In this document: one piece after another, positions 35,401-43,248 of the stretch
Layout: each line of letters starts with the position of its first letter
Position numbering within the stretch: position 1 is the stretch's first letter
Assembly (NCBI GenBank): GCA_024742355.1
Contig: JANSYM010000005.1
Location: forward strand, 124,001 to 188,000
Source of the DNA: Hyphomonadaceae bacterium
GTDB taxonomy: Bacteria > Pseudomonadota > Alphaproteobacteria > Caulobacterales > Hyphomonadaceae
DNA length: 64,000 bases
Direction of reading: 5' to 3'
Translations under genes and position numbers: made by a program
The notes under the pieces: model-generated
The model's input: only the letters and a program-made list of their open reading frames with translations
The model's database searches: none
Told to the model about the DNA's origin: nothing

Positions 35401-36401
35401 GCTGCCTTGATAGAGTGCAGTTCATCCTCGAATTGAGACGCGGGATCGTGTTTCCAGAAGTACGCGTTTTCTTCGAGCGGTCGCCCGTCGCAGCCTGAAA
35501 CAGCAATTCGTTGAAACAAGCTTCCAGCAAGGGGGAACAAAAAGAGCGTCAAAATGTTCGCCGTGGAAGTCACGACGAAATTTTCTCGAAGGTCGACGTT
35601 TGGCGATTCAGATTTTTCGTACGGAATCGCGCAGATTCGGTCCGCAAAGCGCGGCGGCAGGTGAGCAATGTAAATATGGTAATCGCGCAAGGGAACGATC
35701 AGATACGACCCGTAGGTGTCCATGCATCTGATCAGGTCTTTTCGGAAAGCCGCAGCATAGCTCGAAGGTCCGGCATGGAAAATCGGGTCGCCTACGACGA
35801 TGATGGGCGGTTGCAAACGGTCCATCAACTCCTGATTGCGAACCATGCTGTTGCAGGCTATGGACACACCGTTGGAATAGTCATGGGCCTTCGCGTGTTT
35901 CAGGTTCGGGCCCGTTCCGAACAAGTAGCCCTGCTTGCTGGAACATTCGTCCACAATACGCGCGAACATTGTTTTTGATTTTTCTTCGGCAGCTACCGCA
36001 AGTTCCGAAAATTGGTTTTGCACCATCAGATAATAAGAACCCGCGTACTGCACATTCTCATGATCGACCCTAATCACCTGCTTGCCCGATAGCGCATCGA
36101 TATTGCTGAATGGACGTTGTGGGTCGACCCTCCATACAAGCACAATGTCTGCTGAATTGATTAAATCCCGTTCATCCGCCTCGGTTTCCACCTTTGGCAT
36201 AACAGTATCGCATGCGGGTGACAGGTTGGCCAAGGAGGCATCAAGATAGGATGGCCGCTGTCCAGGATCGATCTCCGATTTGCGCGGAAAAACAATCGAC
36301 TCGATATGCGTTGCAAGCGGGTTCAAATACCAAATAGCGCGAAAATAATGATCGGTCAGATCTTCTTGTTGCTCAAACGCAGGGTAAAATAAAACTCTCA
36401 T
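29493..36401 (-). CDS. Giant modular glycosyltransferase/methyltransferase protein
   Basis: One uninterrupted frame of 2302 residues. Modules in order, with approximate residues: 100-370, GT42/DUF115-like, with LFGTGPNL near 161-168 and VVGDPIFH; 395-780, GT-B transferase with VLFPGGVRVDKGF near 615-627; 835-1105, a second GT42/DUF115-like module with IIGNGPSLNK near 874-883 and LIGVDAS; 1125-1480, second GT-B with VRYAGSLAQN near 1283-1292; 1495-1745, FkbM methyltransferase with MLDVGAHFGT near 1508-1517; two membrane spans about 1806-1825 and 1836-1855; a coiled coil about 1858-2050 with perfect heptads; 2095-2302, class I SAM methyltransferase with EIGTLFGVGAAT near 2134 and IIDGDHSYAGVKTDF near 2234. 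I infer a membrane-anchored glycan assembly and methyl-capping enzyme paired with Wzm/Wzt. The ribosome site is weak. Confidence 0.88.
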   Translation of the reverse strand: MRVLFYPAFEQQEDLTDHYFRAIWYLNPLATHIESIVFPRKSEIDPGQRPSYLDASLANLSPACDTVMPKVETEADERDLINSADIVLVWRVDPQRPFSNIDALSGKQVIRVDHENVQYAGSYYLMVQNQFSELAVAAEEKSKTMFARIVDECSSKQGYLFGTGPNLKHAKAHDYSNGVSIACNSMVRNQELMDRLQPPIIVVGDPIFHAGPSSYAAAFRKDLIRCMDTYGSYLIVPLRDYHIYIAHLPPRFADRICAIPYEKSESPNVDLRENFVVTSTANILTLFLFPLAGSLFQRIAVSGCDGRPLEENAYFWKHDPASQFEDELHSIKAAHPAFFNVDYDDYYATHCQTVETWVNALEDKGCGVDCLTPSYIPALAARYNGDIAELEDNEDDGKMFDGDVRQAVVIVDPDGRSHAGHFFAYSRLLSEEAKRAGFEAAIIGRQDADTTQIADSIECLPVLSVHSWHVGTREDGRRSHFSDEFKAQLREGLLSLAGKNYENSVLYFYCGSLEVARIADELSDEFKNVHFHINVFWQFQLSDPSIYYRNRWRPVIGRIANNSQISLTAPTQEIADQIDALFGMKLPIAPHPSTTFSDADIGMLSSNQEPNQNGRFKVLFPGGVRVDKGFHLSVETARILAEDPSNEVIVRANPENADTGLESQIAKLDELDVEVQSSSLDEREFQAFLDDSSIVVCPYLRSAFAARTSGLVVDAMILGKPVIALTGTWLGDFVEREGFGLAVAPDAISISRAVDEIKIRYSHFAAKAHLARKSYLKKNSWNKLLNDITSFPEGSTAEPSSRMSTEEFEKRKKELVAELPSNLRSPIFLPTDRMPKAQQLQGIQRVIDLYSGPLDAHREKLLKLKSEQKSDRCFIIGNGPSLNKTNLLRLKDEVTFAMNGFFLKLPDLNWAPTFYVVEDHLVAEDRAEEINRLRGFHKLFPASLAYVIDEDADTTFFDHRPRKSFPDGFDFSFDADKNTYAGGTVTFTCMQLAAFMGFKEIYLIGVDASYALPDDAKISGNHRVKEIDMESDDPNHFHPDYFGKGKRWHEPNVDVMIKAYEEAERATSTRDVSIINATKGGMLEVFPRAKYDSLFKAVDAHPRVVLFDMTKIGDPSATGQLKHSLFDNWPKDKILQFHHLAPKTVGVDLNGKKHAHEVKEDNAGILSLIDDFQPEVVLYRPTPETPGLHAIAMDYIRRSNVPLVTWVMDDWPAMIAGSNAAKNQNLLEDWSFLLQRSSSRLSISEAMTSAFAQRYDHPFRAIANGVDPTDWPIVAERATDAPIRVRYAGSLAQNMTLDSIKMIAEAVETLSERGVDIVFEIKTRDIWYERSKAAFKKLKRTSFLVADLTHEDYREWLCNADIATIAYNFDDRSKQYTQFSLANKLPECLASGAAMFAVGPAELATIETLSEAGCAMVVDRDDLDAVVESLSKLATEPELRLDLAKQAQKIAFDKYDINDARMALKDTFVEAKKLGLKLNKELPREKRAHVDETEVVATMLSRRAGSDFTMLDVGAHFGTSASYFDQLGWTIHCFEPDPNNREKLQKKFGKSKNIIIDPRAVSDQPATGVEFFTSEQSTGISGLHAFHESHSQSGRVDITTVERIVADRSISRVDFLKIDVEGFDLNVLKGVPWDTLKPDVIECEFEDAKTVRLGHTWKDIANYLADRGYAVYVSEWHPIVQYGIPHDWRRVFKYPGQDMPDDAWGNLLAFKTDPGLPGVQAAFDKVTKFRQSKQSPVNKEQASLSIPNDRDDQTAVRAAESKLEMLKKTTNTPIVQSPTESTDQSGSRASRTAQFGAAAFSHFWARRLWSVPAAILGVAMFAATFAPQVAEFAGTLRLAMIFAAVLASILYIAFRAFSQITALRAEIQVLQQGRITQKALAPLKTTVREQAKLVSRLQQQNKSATHVDKQLFDRLDRLDLSIGRASEQAESRVRSLDADLRVALNESVETTAAHFDELNDKVASLETEAARTGNALAEANSAIKSHALEMEDTAARLATVTSKVEKDSTRVESVAARVESVAARVESAEAESTDAKLQSEQVRSKLTNLQKWSKFDHSAWYQYFNRRLTAEHIQELTENWPKRLAMPIKKPTLGYMAERICDVERTLDGRLATSIEDVLLRSLVAMSIKGKRAEILEIGTLFGVGAATIFDATRSHFDDVHLTLLDPLEGYYHANQADILTGLNVDEATLRRNLERIGMTEENYTLVKSMSTELDAMSEVATKKYDLLIIDGDHSYAGVKTDFENYIGTVKLGGYVIFDDYGSSEWPEVQEYVDKELADVDYVARVGSSWRTCVYRVVKTVD
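30331..30372 (-). repeat. Two 21-bp direct repeats encoding coiled-coil heptads
   Basis: Units 30331-30351 and 30352-30372 differ at only two positions and a third, diverged copy follows at 30373-30393. On the minus strand they encode repeats of the seven residues VESVAAR around residues 2010-2024 of the giant protein. The unit length equals one coiled-coil heptad, so gain or loss of a copy keeps the frame and would change the coiled-coil length by one heptad. Confidence 0.8.
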
Positions 36402-36610
36402 CGGCTTGATACGCTGCCTCGATCACTTGATTTGGAACGCCCGCTAGTTCCACGGTGCTCTTTGGAATTTCTTCGCCCGTCCCGCGGAACTGCGCCTAGC
36501 AGCCCTTAATCGACGGTGCAATACTCACACAACAGACTTGCTTTGCACTCGAAAGTCGTTTCATAAGGCCGCCCTGTATCGAACTGCTTAATATTCAGCC
36601 AAAGGTTATT

Positions 36611-37681
36611 ATGTCTCAAAAAGTTGCCTTGATTACGGGCACCACCGGACAAGACGGTGCCTATCTCGCGAAGCTCCTCTTGGACAAAGGTTATGTCGTC
36701 CACGGGCTGAAGCGCAGGTCTTCCTCGTTCAATACCAGCCGCGTGGATGACATCTACATAGATCCACATGCGCCCGACGTGCGGTTTCATCTGCATTATG
36801 GGGATATGACTGACTCGACGAACCTCATTCGGCTGGTGCAAGAAACCCAACCCGACGAAATATACAACCTTGCGGCGCAAAGCCATGTTCAGGTGAGTTT
36901 CGAAACGCCGGAATATACGGGCAACGCCGATGCGCTGGGGGCGCTGCGCTTGTTGGAAGCCATCCGTATTCTCAACCTGGAGGATTCGGTTCGCTACTAC
37001 CAGGCCTCAACTTCAGAATTGTACGGCAAAGTCCAGGAAGTACCACAGTCGGAAACGACGCCATTCTATCCTCGTAGCCCCTATGCTGCTGCAAAGCTGT
37101 ACGCCTATTGGATCACCGTGAACTACCGCGAAGCCTACGGCATCCACGCCTCAAACGGAATTTTGTTCAACCATGAAGGGCCGACTCGAGGTGAAACTTT
37201 CGTCACTCGAAAAATTTCCCGCGCAGTGGCCGCGATCAAGCTCGGGCTGCAAGAAAAACTCTATCTCGGCAACCTCGATGCCAAACGAGACTGGGGTCAT
37301 GCACGCGACTATGTTGAAGGGATGTGGCGCATCGTTCAACATGACAGCCCAGATGATTGGGTGCTCGCGACCGGCGAAACCCATTCTGTCCGCAGCTTTG
37401 TGGAACTCGCATTCAAAGAAACCGGCATCACCATCGAGTGGAGTGGCGATGGTGTAGATGAAATCGGTCGTGACGCGGAAAACGGGAAAACTCTGATCGA
37501 AATCGATCCTCGGTATTTCCGCCCGACAGAAGTCGAATTGTTGATAGGAGATGCAACCAAGGCCGAAACCAAACTCGGTTGGAAACCACAGATCAAGTTT
37601 GCGGACCTGGTCAAAGAAATGGTCCAATCCGACCTCACCGTCGTAGCGGATGAGCGTTGGCGACAAAACCGCGCGGACTAG
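36611..37681 (+). CDS. gmd: GDP-mannose 4,6-dehydratase
   Basis: A 356-residue extended SDR making GDP-4-keto-6-deoxy-D-mannose, the precursor of GDP-L-fucose, GDP-rhamnose and GDP-perosamine. Motifs: [15 protein letters not shown] (about 9-23), [12 protein letters not shown], the catalytic STSELYGKV and [14 protein letters not shown] (Tyr-x3-Lys), and [21 protein letters not shown] precedes the ATG. It is divergent from the giant gene (209-nt gap, in which I see only short imperfect inverted repeats) and followed after 25 nt by fcl. Confidence 0.96.
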   Translation: MSQKVALITGTTGQDGAYLAKLLLDKGYVVHGLKRRSSSFNTSRVDDIYIDPHAPDVRFHLHYGDMTDSTNLIRLVQETQPDEIYNLAAQSHVQVSFETPEYTGNADALGALRLLEAIRILNLEDSVRYYQASTSELYGKVQEVPQSETTPFYPRSPYAAAKLYAYWITVNYREAYGIHASNGILFNHEGPTRGETFVTRKISRAVAAIKLGLQEKLYLGNLDAKRDWGHARDYVEGMWRIVQHDSPDDWVLATGETHSVRSFVELAFKETGITIEWSGDGVDEIGRDAENGKTLIEIDPRYFRPTEVELLIGDATKAETKLGWKPQIKFADLVKEMVQSDLTVVADERWRQNRAD

Positions 37682-37706
37682 CCGGCAGAGAATAGGCCTG
37701 AAACGT

Positions 37707-38663
37707 ATGTCAGATTTTACTTATGACTTGTCCGGCAAGCGGATTTTCGTAGCCGGACATCGTGGCATGGTTGGATCGGCGCTCATACGGCGCCTATCGA
37801 CCGAAAATTGCGATATATTGACAGTCAGTCGAACAGAACTTGATCTCCTCGATCAAACAGCCGTGCACGCCTGGATCGAGAAGTCGCGCCCGGATGCAGT
37901 CATTCTTGCCGCCGCCAAGGTTGGCGGCATAGTTGCGAACGACCGGTATCCCGCTGACTTTTTGTATGAAAATTTGATAATTGAGGCGAATATCATCCAT
38001 GCCGCCTATCGAGCGGATGTTTCTCGACTGCTTTTTCTTGGCTCATCCTGCATCTACCCCAAATTCGCGCCTCAACCGATTGAAGAATCCGCGCTCCTAA
38101 CCGGCCCACTTGAGCCCACAAATGAATGGTATGCGGTCGCCAAAATCGCAGGGATCAAGCTCTGCCAAGCCTACCGGAAACAGTACGGCGTCGACTACAT
38201 CTCCGCCATGCCAACCAATCTCTATGGCCCGGGCGATAATTACGATCTGCAATCCTCACACGTGATTCCGGCGCTTATTCGCAAAGCGCATGAAGCAAAA
38301 GTGGCCGCAGCACCGTCTATGGAAATCTGGGGAACCGGCACGCCGCGGCGAGAGTTTCTTCACGCGGATGATTGCGCGAGTGCGCTGGTGCATCTGCTGA
38401 AATCTTACTCTGGCACCGAACATGTGAATGTCGGGTTCGGTGAAGACATCACGATTGAAGATTTGGCCAGACTGGTGATGGATGTTGTTGGGTTTGAGGG
38501 TGCGTTGGAGAAAGACCTCTCGAAACCTGACGGTACGCCCAGAAAGCTCATGTCTAACGACAAATTGCGCGCGATGGGCTGGAGCCCCGAAATCGGATTG
38601 CGAGACGGACTGGCGGACGCCTATCGATGGTTCTTGTCAGAACAGTCATCGAACTCGCGCTAG
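37707..38663 (+). CDS. fcl: GDP-L-fucose synthase
   Basis: A 318-residue SDR that epimerises and reduces GDP-4-keto-6-deoxymannose to GDP-L-fucose with NADPH. Motifs: [18 protein letters not shown] (about 11-28), [18 protein letters not shown], the [16 protein letters not shown] active-site block with the catalytic Cys, ATP-free [15 protein letters not shown] (Tyr-x3-Lys), and [15 protein letters not shown] at 37707 is used; the open frame reaches back to 37650 inside gmd but without family-like residues. With the ManC-AGE fusion and gmd it completes GDP-L-fucose synthesis except for phosphomannomutase, which is not in the window. Confidence 0.95.
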   Translation: MSDFTYDLSGKRIFVAGHRGMVGSALIRRLSTENCDILTVSRTELDLLDQTAVHAWIEKSRPDAVILAAAKVGGIVANDRYPADFLYENLIIEANIIHAAYRADVSRLLFLGSSCIYPKFAPQPIEESALLTGPLEPTNEWYAVAKIAGIKLCQAYRKQYGVDYISAMPTNLYGPGDNYDLQSSHVIPALIRKAHEAKVAAAPSMEIWGTGTPRREFLHADDCASALVHLLKSYSGTEHVNVGFGEDITIEDLARLVMDVVGFEGALEKDLSKPDGTPRKLMSNDKLRAMGWSPEIGLRDGLADAYRWFLSEQSSNSR

Positions 38664-38694
38664 TCGTCGACGCTCAGAAGCCGGCGACACAACC

Positions 38695-39531
38695 CTACCC
38701 ACTCAGCCGCTCCGTCCGCACAGCCCGCCAGACCGATCCATCGCAATAGACCAGCTCGATCGAATGCCCCCCATAATCGACGAACATTAGCGCACCGCGC
38801 CCGACAGATTGCGGATCCGGCAAGTCGCCGGCCATGCCGGCCCCCACCCGCACAGGCCCAGCCACGTGCAATGTCGCTGTCGGTGACCAGGTGCCAATCC
38901 CAACATGTCCATCACCGGGGCGTGCCAGCAGGGTTGGCGCAAAGGTCTCACCATCGGGTGAGGTTTTCAGCAGGAAGTCATCGCTCCCGGTTAGCCCGAT
39001 TTCGGCGCGGCCGGACCAGTTTGACTGGAACAGGACGCTCGCCGTATCGGTTTCGCTCGCCTTGTTGATTTTCAGCTGATGCCCGGCGCCTTCATGACTG
39101 AACAGGGTGGCGGCGCTGCGGACTGCCAGGCGGTTCACATCGTCGGCTGCGGCATTGATCCCGAGCGTTTCCGGATCGCCTGCGGCAGCAGAACCGGCCG
39201 CTGCAATCCAGCCGCTGCCATCAAAGGCGATGAGCTCAGATGTCTCTTCATCCCAGGCGACCCAGCCGGCTTGTGGTGGATAGAAAGCCCACGCGCCGTC
39301 CTGAAAACTCGCAATCTGGCCATCCATTCCCGCCCAGTCACCCGTCCCGGCCTCAGCAACGAGATAGCGATCGCCGTCGCTCGGATCGTCTGGCGGGGCC
39401 GGCTGTGTCGCCGAAATCACGCTGAGCTGCACTATCGCATCGAGGCGGCGCAAGCTCTCATTCATCGTGACATGTTTCTGCGCCTGATTTGGCAACAGGT
39501 ATGGCAGTGTGAGTTTCGCTGAAAAATCCAT
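38695..39531 (-). CDS. DUF2793 domain-containing protein
   Basis: A 278-residue protein. The first about 120 residues match DUF2793: LTLPYLLPNQAQKHVTMNES (about 7-26) and the repeated DGDRYLVAEAGTGDWAG and WAFYPPQAGWVAWDEE blocks. The later part is beta-rich with G-rich turns resembling tail-fibre-like folds. DUF2793 proteins are found in alphaproteobacterial gene-transfer-agent and phage tail contexts as well as alone. Here no other phage gene is near. It lies downstream of xerC on the same strand (96-nt gap) and converges on fcl. No signal peptide is seen. Confidence 0.82.
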   Translation of the reverse strand: MDFSAKLTLPYLLPNQAQKHVTMNESLRRLDAIVQLSVISATQPAPPDDPSDGDRYLVAEAGTGDWAGMDGQIASFQDGAWAFYPPQAGWVAWDEETSELIAFDGSGWIAAAGSAAAGDPETLGINAAADDVNRLAVRSAATLFSHEGAGHQLKINKASETDTASVLFQSNWSGRAEIGLTGSDDFLLKTSPDGETFAPTLLARPGDGHVGIGTWSPTATLHVAGPVRVGAGMAGDLPDPQSVGRGALMFVDYGGHSIELVYCDGSVWRAVRTERLSG

Positions 39532-39627
39532 AGGGCCCGATTCCGTGTTGAGGTTCGGGTATGATTATCGCGCGCGAGCCGGTGCGGCGGATTGCGCCGG
39601 GAAATCTGGTGGACTGTTTGCGAAGCG

Positions 39628-40524
39628 CTATCCGCGTGGATGGGCGCTCGCATGGACTTTGCGCAGATGGCCGGCCTCGACCCCGGTATAGACCTGTGTG
39701 GTCGACAGGCTGGCATGGCCAAGCAGGGTCTGGATCGCCCGCAAGTCCGCGCCATGGGCCAACAGGTGGGTCGCGAAACTGTGGCGCAGCGCATGCGGGG
39801 TGGCCGTCTCAGTCAGGCCCAGCGCGCCGCGCAGGATCTGTACCTGTTTGCGCAGGATCGGGGCCTGCAAACGCTTGCCGCGGGCGCCATAGAAGAGCGG
39901 CGTGCGGACATTCAACGCATACGGACAGAGCCGTGCATAATCCTTGATCGCATCCTGGACAGCCGGAATGATCGGCACAATCCGGACCTTGCCGCCTTTG
40001 CCCTTGATGCGCAGCCGCTCCGGCGCGGCTTTGGTATCACCGGACAGATCGAGCGTCTCTGAAATCCGTAATCCGGCGCCATACATCAGGCTGAGCGCAG
40101 CGACATCGCGCGCCGCAATCCAGGGCTCTTCCTGAATGATTTCAGCCTGTTCCAGCATATCCTTGGCCGCTGTTTCAGACACGGGGCGCGGCAGGCGCTG
40201 GCCGCGTTTCGGACCGGTCAGGAAGGCAATTTCGGGGTTTTCGACCCCATGCACACGGTCGAGCCAGCGATAGAAACTCTTGATCGCCGAAAGCAGGCGG
40301 GCGATCGAGGCGTCTGCCAGGCCATCGCGGCGGCGGTGCGCCAGAAAGGCACGAATATCCCGCGCTTGCAGGTCCGAAAAGGCGCGCATGCCGGGCTCGG
40401 CGTCCAGGTGTCCGCGCAGGAATCCGAAGAATTCGGCAAGGTCGCTGCGATAGCCTTCAACTGTATTGTCCGCGAGCCGTTGCTCACGCTGAACATAATC
40501 CAGGAACCCATCAAGCAGTGCCAT
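39628..40524 (-). CDS. xerC: Tyrosine recombinase XerC
   Basis: A 298-residue site-specific recombinase acting with XerD at dif to resolve chromosome dimers. An N-terminal SAM-like core-binding domain (about 1-95) precedes the catalytic domain with Arg in GAGLRISE, Lys in IKGKGGKVR, HALRHSFATHLL (His-x2-Arg), GHASLSTTQVYT with the second His, and the nucleophilic Tyr. Position beside priA is the usual place of xerC rather than xerD in alphaproteobacteria, which is why I chose XerC; XerD cannot be fully excluded. It is divergent from priA. Confidence 0.88.
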   Translation of the reverse strand: MALLDGFLDYVQREQRLADNTVEGYRSDLAEFFGFLRGHLDAEPGMRAFSDLQARDIRAFLAHRRRDGLADASIARLLSAIKSFYRWLDRVHGVENPEIAFLTGPKRGQRLPRPVSETAAKDMLEQAEIIQEEPWIAARDVAALSLMYGAGLRISETLDLSGDTKAAPERLRIKGKGGKVRIVPIIPAVQDAIKDYARLCPYALNVRTPLFYGARGKRLQAPILRKQVQILRGALGLTETATPHALRHSFATHLLAHGADLRAIQTLLGHASLSTTQVYTGVEAGHLRKVHASAHPRG

Positions 40525-40593
40525 AGCCTGCAGTTTCCCTGAACATGCTTAATGACGGGTTTCCGCCGCCGCGGCCTCTGCTAAGGAAGGCCT

Positions 40594-42756
40594 ATGCCTG
40601 TGGCCAGCATCCTCTTTCCAATGCCGCTACCCGAGCCGTTCGACTATCTGGTTCCCGAGGGAATGGATGTGGAACCGGGCAGCTATGTCCGCGCCCCTTT
40701 AGGCAAATATGAGCGCACAGGAGTCGTGTGGAAGTTGGACTCAAGCTTGCCGAAACGCGACTTGAAGCAGCTGGAAAGCTGCTACAACGTGCCGCCCATG
40801 CCGCAATCCATGCGCGATTTCATCACGTTTTGCGCGCGCTACAATGTCGCCGGCCCGGGCCAGGTTCTGGCCATGGCGCTCCGTTCGCGGGGCGGATTAT
40901 CGCCATCTCCGACGCAAACCGTCTATGAATTGACCGGGCATCGCACCAATCGCATGACGCCAGCGCGTGAGAAGGTGCTCGCCGCCGCCGCGGAGTTTGG
41001 TCCCGGCAGTGCTGCAGAACTGTCTCGCGCCGCGGGCGTCTCCAGCTCGGTCGTCAAAGGCCTGGTTGAAGCCGGCAGCCTGAGCGCCGACACGCGCGCC
41101 ACCGACCTGCCCTACCCTGCCCCGGACCCGCACCGTTCGGGCCCAGACCTGACAACAGAACAAGCGGCGGCGGCTGACACGCTGCGCCAGGCGGTCAAGC
41201 AAGGCGGTTATGCGCCCTTCCTGCTCGACGGGATTACCGGGTCCGGAAAAACCGAGGTCTATTTTGAAGCGATCTCCGAGGCACTCGCCAAGGATCCGAC
41301 AGCGCAGGTCCTGGTCCTGCTGCCCGAAATTGCCCTGACACAGGCCGTGTTCGAGCGGTTCGAACAGCGCTTCGGCGCGGGCCCAGCGCCCTGGCATTCC
41401 TCGCTCAGCGATCAGCAGCGCCGACGCACCTGGCGCGAGGTCGCCCATGGCCGGGCGCGGATCGTCACCGGCGCCCGCTCGGCGCTGTTCCTGCCCTTTG
41501 CCAACCTCAAGCTGATCATTGTCGATGAAGAGCATGATAGCAGTTTCAAGCAGGAAGACGGCGTGCGCTATCACGCGCGCGACATGTCGGTGATGCGCGC
41601 CAAGCTGGAAGATGCCGCCGTGATCCTCGCCTCGGCCACGCCGGCGCTGGAAACCGTCGTCAATGCCGAGAGCGGGCGTTACCAGCGCTTGAAACTCGCC
41701 GCGCGGCCCGGTGCAGCGCGCTTGCCCGACATGCACCTCGTCGACCTGCGCTCGAACACGCCGGAACAGGGCAATTGGCTGTCGCCCGTCCTCGCCAGGG
41801 GCCTGGTTGCGACGCATGCGGCGGGCGAACAAAGCCTGCTCTTCCTGAACCGGCGCGGCTATGCACCTCTGGTCATCTGCAAGGCCTGCGGCGAACGGCT
41901 GAAAAGTCCCGGCACTGAAAGCTGGCTGACCGAGCATCGTTATTCAAACCGTCTGGTCTGTCATCTCACGGGCTGGTCGATGCCAAAGCCTGACAAGTGC
42001 CCACTGTGCGGGGCCAAGGACTCGCTGATGGGGGTCGGTCCCGGCGTTGAACGCGTGGCTGAAGAAGTGCGCGTGCTTCTGCCAGAGGCGAATGTCGAGA
42101 TTTTCTCGTCCGATACCGCGATGGGCGGCGACACAACCCGCGGCATTGTCGAACGCATGGCGACAAGCGAGATTGATGTCCTGGTCGGCACCCAGATTGT
42201 CGCCAAGGGGCACAATTTCCCAAACCTCACCCTGGTCGGCGTCGTCGATGCCGATAGCGGTCTGCAGGGTGGAGACTTGCGGGCGGGCGAACGCACCTAT
42301 CAATTGCTCAGCCAGGTCGCTGGCCGCGCCGGACGGGCGGAGCGCCCCGGCCGGGCCCTGATCCAGACCTATCAACCGGACAATCCGGCCATGCAGGCCC
42401 TCGCCGCTGGAGATCGCGACGGGTTCCTGAAGATTGAACGCGATGTCCGTGAAGAGCTCACGCTGCCGCCTTTCGGGCGCATGGCCGCCCTGGTCATGTC
42501 AGCGCCGGATGCTGGCATGGCGAAAGAGATCGGCCTGCTGGCCGGAAAAGCGGCGCCACATGGCGAAGGGGTGACCGTTTATGGCCCGGCACCGGCGCCG
42601 ATCAGCATCCTGCGTGGGCGTCACCGCTTGCGCTTCCTGATCACCGCGCCGCGCGATGTCGACCTGTCCGCCTATATGTCGGCCTGGATCGGTAGCTTGA
42701 AATTGCCCAGCGCGGCGCGTGTGGCCGTGGATATTGATCCTTACTCGTTCTTGTGA
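40594..42756 (+). CDS. priA: Primosomal replication restart helicase PriA
   Basis: A 720-residue 3'-5' DNA helicase that reloads DnaB at stalled forks. Seen: N-terminal DNA-binding part (about 1-105), Walker A GITGSGKTEVYFEA near 211-224, the DEEH box IIVDEEHDSSFKQEDG near 309-324, and the C-terminal helicase motifs TQIVAKGHNFPNLTLV and AGRAGR. The zinc region is atypical: Cys429, Cys432, Cys469 and Cys472 (first site) are kept, but the second site has only Cys456, with Ser438, Thr441 and Thr459 at the other positions. AAGGAAGG precedes the ATG. The 3' end overlaps the convergent membrane-protein gene by 16 nt. Confidence 0.95.
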   Translation: MPVASILFPMPLPEPFDYLVPEGMDVEPGSYVRAPLGKYERTGVVWKLDSSLPKRDLKQLESCYNVPPMPQSMRDFITFCARYNVAGPGQVLAMALRSRGGLSPSPTQTVYELTGHRTNRMTPAREKVLAAAAEFGPGSAAELSRAAGVSSSVVKGLVEAGSLSADTRATDLPYPAPDPHRSGPDLTTEQAAAADTLRQAVKQGGYAPFLLDGITGSGKTEVYFEAISEALAKDPTAQVLVLLPEIALTQAVFERFEQRFGAGPAPWHSSLSDQQRRRTWREVAHGRARIVTGARSALFLPFANLKLIIVDEEHDSSFKQEDGVRYHARDMSVMRAKLEDAAVILASATPALETVVNAESGRYQRLKLAARPGAARLPDMHLVDLRSNTPEQGNWLSPVLARGLVATHAAGEQSLLFLNRRGYAPLVICKACGERLKSPGTESWLTEHRYSNRLVCHLTGWSMPKPDKCPLCGAKDSLMGVGPGVERVAEEVRVLLPEANVEIFSSDTAMGGDTTRGIVERMATSEIDVLVGTQIVAKGHNFPNLTLVGVVDADSGLQGGDLRAGERTYQLLSQVAGRAGRAERPGRALIQTYQPDNPAMQALAAGDRDGFLKIERDVREELTLPPFGRMAALVMSAPDAGMAKEIGLLAGKAAPHGEGVTVYGPAPAPISILRGRHRLRFLITAPRDVDLSAYMSAWIGSLKLPSAARVAVDIDPYSFL

Positions 42757-43139
42757 GGCAGGCGTGCGTGAATGAAGCGCCAGATTGATGTCAGAAAGTA
42801 GATCAGAACAATTGCGGCCACGCCCGCCGAAACCGCGGCCAACAGTCCGATAATAATCCACCCGAACCACGGCGTTCGCCAATCCGTTATTCGGTGCGCG
42901 TCTCTCGTCGAAGCAATAATTATGATTGGGGCAAATACGGCGAACGGCAAGGCCAACAACCAAATCAGTCGCCGCCAACCAGAAGCGTAGCTGCCTGTCG
43001 GAGTGAAATTCACTTCGCTATATTCGGCCCAGCTTTTCACAACCCCGCCTGAGTTCGCCCCAACCCGGCGTCCGCGCTTGCGACGGCGCAGGATGTAAGC
43101 AATGGATTTTCGTCTCTTGGCCTCTTTGTCCGGGTCCAT
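42741..43139 (-). CDS. Small membrane protein of unknown function
   Basis: A 132-residue protein with a basic N-terminal tail (KEAKRRKS, RRRKRGRR), then two strong hydrophobic spans near 56-75 and 92-116 and a short polar C terminus. Two-span topology with an N-terminal basic region facing the cytoplasm is likely. I recognise no family. The ATG at 43139 is chosen; TTG codons upstream in frame (to 43193) are possible, and none has a convincing ribosome site. It overlaps the priA 3' end by 16 nt and is divergent from rfbC. Confidence 0.7.
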   Translation of the reverse strand: MDPDKEAKRRKSIAYILRRRKRGRRVGANSGGVVKSWAEYSEVNFTPTGSYASGWRRLIWLLALPFAVFAPIIIIASTRDAHRITDWRTPWFGWIIIGLLAAVSAGVAAIVLIYFLTSIWRFIHARLPHKNE

Positions 43140-43248
43140 GGGCAATATATGGGGATCAATGCGTCTGAATTCACCTGTGTGCGCGGGTGACAATAGCGAT
43201 TTATTTCTCTAGGGCCGATAGCGAAAGAGATGAGGGCCAATCGCCAGT

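Noticed and set aside
24539-36401. Insertion sequence or transposon remnants in the island
   Set aside because: No transposase-like frame or terminal inverted repeats were found; all large frames are explained by glycan genes.
36402-36610. Possible tRNA or promoter repeats in the gmd/giant-gene gap
   Set aside because: Short GGAAC/GTTCC repeats do not form a cloverleaf, and no clear promoter hexamers at proper spacing are visible.
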